A program made the translations under genes and the position numbers. A stretch of DNA of 64,000 nt, taken from Anaerolineae bacterium (GTDB lineage Bacteria > Chloroflexota > Anaerolineae > Promineifilales > Promineifilaceae). Location: NCBI GenBank assembly GCA_020848035.1, contig JADLAX010000082.1, positions 117,316 through 181,315 of the forward strand, in the 5' to 3' direction. Below the pieces are notes generated by a model, which saw nothing but the letters and a program-made list of their open reading frames with translations, did no database searches and was not told where the DNA came from. Below, piece by piece: positions 59,221 through 64,000 of the stretch (the stretch's first letter is position 1; every line of letters starts with the position of its first letter).

Positions 59221-60321
59221 TTAGAAGCGGAGCAGCGCCCCGATTTTGCCCGCGTGGTCCAGGTCGGCATCGTCGCGAATGACTTCGACATGAGCGCCCT
59301 GGCTCAAGCTGAGGGTAAAGGCGCTGTCGACCACATCATCGACCGGGGTGAGTTCGCGGTCGCTGAATGGGCTTTTGGCCAGGTTGGCCACCACAAAGCC
59401 GCTGTTGGTGTCCACAAAGCCGGGCAGTTGGAAGCCGTCGCTGATGACCAGCGTTTGAATGCGTCGGTCGCTGACGGCTTGCAGCGTGTCGTCCAGTCCC
59501 AAAACCGCCTGCCCGCCGCGCGCCTGGGTGCCGATGAGCGACTGTACCAGCTTTTTCTCCCGCTCTTCGTTGGCCGCTTGCAGCATTTTAATGGACGCCT
59601 GGCGCACGTCGTGCTCAGAGGCGTTCATGTCTACGGCAAAGGTGCCCGCCAGGCAGCTCTGCATCTGCTTGGGCAGCATATCGCGGAATTGGGCGGTGGT
59701 TTCGGCCGTACCACCCAGGAAGAGGCGGCGAATCGGCTTGTGGTTGAAGAAAGAAACGGCCGCACTGGCTGCTTCGCGCAGGTTGCGCCGGGCCACTTCT
59801 TCCTCTCGACTGCCGCCGCCAATTCCACCACGCCGGCCCACGGCTGAAGAGCCGCGTCCCTGCTTTAGCTTGTGCACTTCTTCGCCCATGTAGCCTTCCG
59901 CTTCTTCTAGCGCCCCCAGGTGGTAGGCAAAAAAGCGAGCGCCGACGCGGTCTACCAAAATGACGCCGTAGTGGGCGTAATGGTCGAGCAAATGGCCAAG
60001 CGGCTTGAGATAAGGTTTGGGGGTAATGCGCAGACGGTTGCGGAAGGAAACGGCCGTGGGATAGGCGCGGAAAAAGTCACCATCCTGGCTGCTGAACACA
60101 ACCAGCCCCTGGGCCGACCAATCAAAGCTGTGGTTGAGGTACGTTTCAATTGCCTGCACATCCTTTTCGTAGCCGCTCACGTCGCGCAGCAGGTTTTTGG
60201 CCTTAAGCCGGATCATGTCGGGCGGCTCCAGACTCGTATCTGTGCTGAGGTAGAGGCTCAAAACCTTTGTCTCGGTGGGTTGAAAAGAGAGCAGTTCCTG
60301 GAATTGGTCCTGGGTAATCAT
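59221..60321 (-). CDS. eRF1-like bacterial protein (baeRF/VLRF1 superfamily)
   Basis: 366 residues resembling the bacterial relatives of archaeo-eukaryotic release factor 1. An N-terminal domain (VLSLYLSTDTSLEPPD) is followed by a central domain and a C-terminal eL30-like part (QTLVISDGFQLPGF). The central-domain loop that holds GGQ in eRF1 here reads GRRGGIGGGSREEEVARR, glycine-rich but without the Gln. Members are proposed to act on stalled or hibernating ribosomes. The loop change may mean peptidyl-tRNA hydrolysis is lost or works differently. No clear operon partner. Confidence 0.72.
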   Translation of the reverse strand: MITQDQFQELLSFQPTETKVLSLYLSTDTSLEPPDMIRLKAKNLLRDVSGYEKDVQAIETYLNHSFDWSAQGLVVFSSQDGDFFRAYPTAVSFRNRLRITPKPYLKPLGHLLDHYAHYGVILVDRVGARFFAYHLGALEEAEGYMGEEVHKLKQGRGSSAVGRRGGIGGGSREEEVARRNLREAASAAVSFFNHKPIRRLFLGGTAETTAQFRDMLPKQMQSCLAGTFAVDMNASEHDVRQASIKMLQAANEEREKKLVQSLIGTQARGGQAVLGLDDTLQAVSDRRIQTLVISDGFQLPGFVDTNSGFVVANLAKSPFSDRELTPVDDVVDSAFTLSLSQGAHVEVIRDDADLDHAGKIGALLRF

Positions 60322-60402
60322 ACGACCTCCTGTAAATGTGCTAAACAGTTAAAAAGGTGCAGTGAGCGCGTGATGATGGCTAGTGGGTGAGGGGCGGGGG
60401 AA

Positions 60403-61572
60403 TTACGGCCGTTCGCCCAAAGTTAGCGGCAGTTTAACCTCCTCTCCCTCGCGAATGATTGTCAGCTCCACCGTTTCGCCCACGGTGGTCTCGAAGACAA
60501 GATAGCTCAACAAATCATCAGAATTACGTACCGGTTCACCATTGATGGCAATGATGTAATCGCCATTAGCAGTAAATGACGTGCTTAGATTATGCCCAAT
60601 TAAACCGGCTTCCGCTGCTGGCGTCCCTTCCGTCACACCCGATACGAAGACACCGTTAGGCGGCAGCTCTAGTGCCTCCAGCTGGCGCAGCGTAAACGCC
60701 TGCGGATACATGCTGATGCCAATGTAGGGGTAGCTGTACTCGCCTTCCGCGATGAGCGCCGGCGCAATGTTGCGCACGGCATTCACCGGAATGGAAAAAC
60801 CAACGCCCGAATTGGCCCCCGACGTAGACAGGATGGCGCTGTTGACGCCAATCACCTCGCCGCTCAGGTTCAGCAGCGGGCCGCCGGAGTTGCCTGGATT
60901 GATGGCTGCATCGGTCTGGATCACCTGGGGAATGGAGAAACTGCCCCCGGCGACCACTCGCTGCGATTCGATGGTGCGGCCCAACCCGCTGACGATACCA
61001 ATCGACATAGAGCCAGCTTCGCCAAACGGGTTGCCAATGGCAATGACAAACTGGCCCACTTGCAGCTGGCTGGAATCACCCAGGGTAACTGGCTGCACAT
61101 CAGCGGGCAGCGAATCAACCTGAATCACGGCCAGATCGCTGTCGACGTCGGCCCCGCGTAGGGTGGCCCGCCGCCGCTCGCCGCTGGCAAAAACCACCTC
61201 GTATTCACGGCCATCGGCCACCACGTGGTTATTGGTGACCACGTTGCCCGCCTGGTCAAACACAAAGCCGCTGCCGGTGCCGAGCAAAAAGCCATCTTCA
61301 TCAAAAACAAAGATGTGCACCACGGCCGGATTGACGCGGTGGTACACCTCAATGAACTGGGTTTCCAGGTTGGCCGTTACCAGTTCAGTGACCTGGGCGG
61401 GCGCATCCACTTCAACGAGATCTACTTGCTGAGGCTCGGTGGTGCCAGCTTCAACAGTGTTGAGGTTGCTGCTTTGATTGGCGGGCAAAACAGAAGCCAG
61501 CTGGCAGCCCAAAGCGGTGAACGCCAGGAGGGTCAGTAAAAAAAGGGTAGGTTTTGGGCGAAATTGTCTCAT
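60403..61572 (-). CDS. HtrA/DegP-type serine protease lipoprotein with PDZ domain
   Basis: 389 residues from ATG 61572. A signal peptide with lipobox (FTALGC) predicts lipid anchoring outside the membrane. The trypsin-like domain has the triad His in VTNNHVVADG, Asp in VDSDLAVIQVD and Ser in NPGNSGGPLLN. A single PDZ domain (about 285-380: GVFVSGVTEGTPAAEAGLIG; DYIIAINGEPVRNSDDLLSY) follows. It probably degrades or refolds damaged envelope proteins. An in-frame upstream extension of 19 residues has no signal-peptide character. No ribosome-binding site is obvious. Confidence 0.93.
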   Translation of the reverse strand: MRQFRPKPTLFLLTLLAFTALGCQLASVLPANQSSNLNTVEAGTTEPQQVDLVEVDAPAQVTELVTANLETQFIEVYHRVNPAVVHIFVFDEDGFLLGTGSGFVFDQAGNVVTNNHVVADGREYEVVFASGERRRATLRGADVDSDLAVIQVDSLPADVQPVTLGDSSQLQVGQFVIAIGNPFGEAGSMSIGIVSGLGRTIESQRVVAGGSFSIPQVIQTDAAINPGNSGGPLLNLSGEVIGVNSAILSTSGANSGVGFSIPVNAVRNIAPALIAEGEYSYPYIGISMYPQAFTLRQLEALELPPNGVFVSGVTEGTPAAEAGLIGHNLSTSFTANGDYIIAINGEPVRNSDDLLSYLVFETTVGETVELTIIREGEEVKLPLTLGERP

Positions 61573-61711
61573 CTTGTTTGTCAAAGCGTGTGAATGGAGG
61601 TGTCTACTATTTGGGCGGCACCCCGGCAAATTCTGGCGTCTTTCCCCAGCAAAACATCATGGTTGCATTGTAGGCATGGGGGGATGGGTGTGTCAAGGTA
61701 ACGGCCGTCTT

Positions 61712-63973
61712 TCACACTGAACTTTCATCGGTAAGGGTGTCCGGTTGGTTGGTACGGCCGTTGTAGGTACGGCCGCTGGACATCGTGCGGGCAATCGGCC
61801 GTAGTTCCATCCACCATTGGTGCTTGGGCCGCCGATTGTCCATGTCCATCAGCCGCTCCATGTCATGAAACTCGGTGAACCGAAAAGAGCCGCTTTGCAG
61901 GCCAATGGCGGCACTCCCGGGATCAGCCGCCCCAATTTGCTCCTCCAGATAGTTAATGCACTTGGCCGCCAGGCGCGTGGCCAGGATGCGGTCGAACGGG
62001 GTGGGGTTGCCACCCTGCTGCATGTGGCCCAGCACCGCCTTGCGTGCCGTGAAGTAGTCACCGCCCTCTTCTTCCAGCAAGGCACACATGAAGTCGGTGG
62101 TGTACGTCTCGTTGGCCCCCTCGCTGCGAATAATGACCCCCAGCCGTTTGCCTTCTTTGAAGCCGGAAACCAGCGATTCCACATCTTTGGCCAGGTCGGT
62201 CAGGCGCATGCCTTCTTCATGCAGGTAAACGCGCTCGGCCCCGGTAGCCAGGGCGCTCATCAGTGCCAGGTAACCGCACTTCTCACCCATCACTTCCACC
62301 ACAAACACGCGCCGCGAGGCCACGGCCGACTGCTTGATCTTGTCGATGGCGTCGATGATGCTGTTGAGGGCGCTGTCGGCGCCCACGCTCAGTTCCGCGC
62401 CGGGCAGGTCGTTGTCGATGGTGGCCGGAAAGCAGACGATGGGGATATTGAAGGCGGGGTAGTTGTTACGCCGCTGATACAGCTCCAGGGCGGCCACGTA
62501 GGCCGACCAGCCGCCGATGATCAGCAGCCCTTCGATGTTGTTTTCTTCGATGCTGCGGGCAATTTTGTAAAAATCGCTGTTGGCGGGCACGTGCCGATTG
62601 GTGCCCAGCTCCGAGCCGCCCAGGTAGGCCCAGCCGTTGACGCTCATCCAGTTCAGCTCTTCCATTTCGTCCTCGGCAAAGCCGGAGAAGCCGTTGTAGA
62701 TGCCAAACATGGCGTGCCCTTTGTCCAGCCCCAGACGAACGGCCGCACGAACGGCCGTATTCATTCCTGGTGCTGGTGCGCCGCTGTTGATCACGGCAAT
62801 GCGCCGCTGTTTTTGCCCCGGCAGCGGATCGTGCGGAATGGCCCGCACCAGCGTGCGCACCGTCTGGAACGCCTCACGAAAGCCGCTGCCGCGCAGCTCC
62901 ATCGCCCGCTCAAAGTTGCAGGTTTTAATCGCTTCGTCAATGGCTTTGGTCTTTTGCAGGCACTCTTCCAGCGGGGTGTGGGTGATTTTGTTGCCCTTCA
63001 GGCCAATCAGGGTGGCCTGGCCAACGACCCGGTCCGACATGATGGTGTCCACGGCCGCTGCGCCCATCAGCGTGCTCAGGTTGCGGTCGAAGGCGCTGGG
63101 CGAACCGCCGCGCTGCACGTGGCCCAAAATGGTGATGCGGGCGTCTTCTTGCAGGCGATCTTCCAACACCTGCTTCACATGGCCACAGGTGATCTCGTTG
63201 CCATACCGGTCGCGTGCCCCTTCGGCCACAATGACGATGCTGTCGCGACGGCCGTTTTCCCGACCATTTTTCAGCACGGCACACATCTTGTTTTCCCACT
63301 CGTCCAGGTTGGGCGGCGCTTCGGGGATGAGCACCCAGTCGGCCCCGGTGGCGATGGCGCTCATCAGCGCCAGGTAACCACAGCGGCGGCCCATCACCTC
63401 TACCACGAAGGAGCGCTGGTGGCTGGCCGCCGTGCTGGAGATGGCGTCTACCGCATCGGTGATGCGGTGCAGCGCCGTGTCCGCCCCGATGGAGATGTCG
63501 GTGCCCCACATGTCGTTGTCAATCGAGCCAACCAGGCCCACGATGGTCAGTTCGCGGTGTTGCTGGGCCAGGTCGTAGGGCAGCTCGCCCCGTTCCACCA
63601 GCTCGTCCAGCAGGCTGGGCCACTCCTGGCGAAAGATGTTGGCCCCGGTCAGGCTGCCATCGCCGCCAATGACCACCAGGTTGTTAATGCCGTGTTCCAG
63701 GAGGTTGCGGGCGGCGCGTAAACGGCCGTGTCGCTCACGGAAATCGTTGCAGCGGGCGGTACCAATCAGGGTGCCGCCTTTGTAGAGAATGCCACCCACA
63801 TCTTGCCAGGCCATGCGGCGAATCATGCCCTGGCCATCGACCATGCCCTGGTAGCCTTCATAAATTGCGTACACTTCAGCGCCGGAAGCAATCCCGGCGC
63901 GCACCACGGCCCGAACGGCCGCATTCATCCCAGGAGCGTCACCGCCGCTGGTTAAAACACCAATTTTCTTCAT
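61712..63973 (-). CDS. Tandem-domain 6-phosphofructokinase
   Basis: 753 residues, about twice the bacterial norm, made of two fused PFK domains as in animal and fungal enzymes. The N-half is catalytically complete: KKIGVLTSGGDAPGMNAAVR, VVIGGDGSLTGAN, LVGSIDNDMWGTD (catalytic Asp), VEVMGRRCGYLALM. The C-half keeps NSGAPAPGMNTAVRAAVR, FPATIDNDLPGAE and VEVMGEKCGYLALM, but its ATP loop reads IGGWSAYV in place of GGDGS. It has therefore probably become regulatory. Start MKKIGVL at 63973 has GGGAAG seven to eight bases upstream; in-frame ATGs at 63979 and 63988 are alternatives. Confidence 0.9.
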   Translation of the reverse strand: MKKIGVLTSGGDAPGMNAAVRAVVRAGIASGAEVYAIYEGYQGMVDGQGMIRRMAWQDVGGILYKGGTLIGTARCNDFRERHGRLRAARNLLEHGINNLVVIGGDGSLTGANIFRQEWPSLLDELVERGELPYDLAQQHRELTIVGLVGSIDNDMWGTDISIGADTALHRITDAVDAISSTAASHQRSFVVEVMGRRCGYLALMSAIATGADWVLIPEAPPNLDEWENKMCAVLKNGRENGRRDSIVIVAEGARDRYGNEITCGHVKQVLEDRLQEDARITILGHVQRGGSPSAFDRNLSTLMGAAAVDTIMSDRVVGQATLIGLKGNKITHTPLEECLQKTKAIDEAIKTCNFERAMELRGSGFREAFQTVRTLVRAIPHDPLPGQKQRRIAVINSGAPAPGMNTAVRAAVRLGLDKGHAMFGIYNGFSGFAEDEMEELNWMSVNGWAYLGGSELGTNRHVPANSDFYKIARSIEENNIEGLLIIGGWSAYVAALELYQRRNNYPAFNIPIVCFPATIDNDLPGAELSVGADSALNSIIDAIDKIKQSAVASRRVFVVEVMGEKCGYLALMSALATGAERVYLHEEGMRLTDLAKDVESLVSGFKEGKRLGVIIRSEGANETYTTDFMCALLEEEGGDYFTARKAVLGHMQQGGNPTPFDRILATRLAAKCINYLEEQIGAADPGSAAIGLQSGSFRFTEFHDMERLMDMDNRRPKHQWWMELRPIARTMSSGRTYNGRTNQPDTLTDESSV

Positions 63974-64000
63974 CTTCATTCTTCCCATTTCTTAACGATA

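Noticed and set aside
61817..63721. 634-residue reading frame antisense to phosphofructokinase
   Set aside because: It mirrors the PFK codons, has a biased composition rich in His/Val/Gly, and matches no family; PFK motifs on the other strand are unambiguous.

Overview
The window looks like a chromosomal segment of a Chloroflexota bacterium, probably Anaerolineae/Ardenticatenia-like. This is inferred from gene style: a short EF-Ts, an actinobacterial/archaeal-type inositol-phosphate synthase, a MoxR-DUF58-DUF4129-SpoIIM-RDD membrane cluster, GT39/YfhO membrane proteins and a two-domain phosphofructokinase. Coding density is high, GC is moderately high, and I see no rRNA, tRNA, CRISPR array, prophage or transposase gene.

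Layout. 1-4.2 kb: end of a multi-GAF histidine kinase, a 3-methyladenine glycosylase and fabI. 4.2-5.8 kb: metK behind a promoter, a SAM-I riboswitch and an intrinsic terminator whose alternative pairings can be read base by base. 5.8-14 kb: translation and envelope housekeeping (rpsB-tsf, pyrH, frr-uppS-cdsA), then fbp and rho, the last with a leader of about 400 nt. 14-19 kb: tandem LysM/M23 peptidases, rlmN, a DUF433/DUF5615 toxin-antitoxin-like pair and a HAD phosphatase. 19-28 kb: GT2, GT39 and YfhO membrane proteins, a TIM-barrel protein, inositol-phosphate synthase and an SDR epimerase. 28-37 kb: gyrB, a large membrane-anchored pullulanase and a hybrid sensor kinase. 37-45.6 kb: a leaderless Mrr-like nuclease heading a coupled operon, an M20 peptidase, phosphohexomutase, glycerate 2-kinase and a sugar-binding-type lipoprotein. 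45.6-47.6 kb: an ABC-F ATPase behind a leader-peptide/attenuator-like arrangement. 47.6-59 kb: the MoxR-type cluster, broken up by a P450 gene, a SUKH-domain cassette with inverted-repeat ends, a low-GC membrane protein and a dehydrogenase remnant. 59-64 kb: an eRF1-like protein, an HtrA-type lipoprotein protease and phosphofructokinase.

The most striking signal is not a gene. The palindrome ACGGCCGT (usually AACGGCCGTT) occurs about 110 times by hand count, where 1-2 would be expected by chance. It lies in all reading frames and both coding orientations, inside essential genes, in intergenic DNA and within a promoter spacer. Many copies have traces of longer G-rich/C-rich arms, and one site (12164-12195) is a perfect 32-nt palindrome around the core. 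It resembles cyanobacterial HIP1 in behaviour but has a different sequence, and it is missing from the segments that look foreign. On top of this, at least ten unrelated families of hairpin-forming repeats sit between genes, and two have entered a coding sequence in frame.

Four genes start exactly seven bases after a -10-like hexamer, suggesting that leaderless transcripts are a routine class here.
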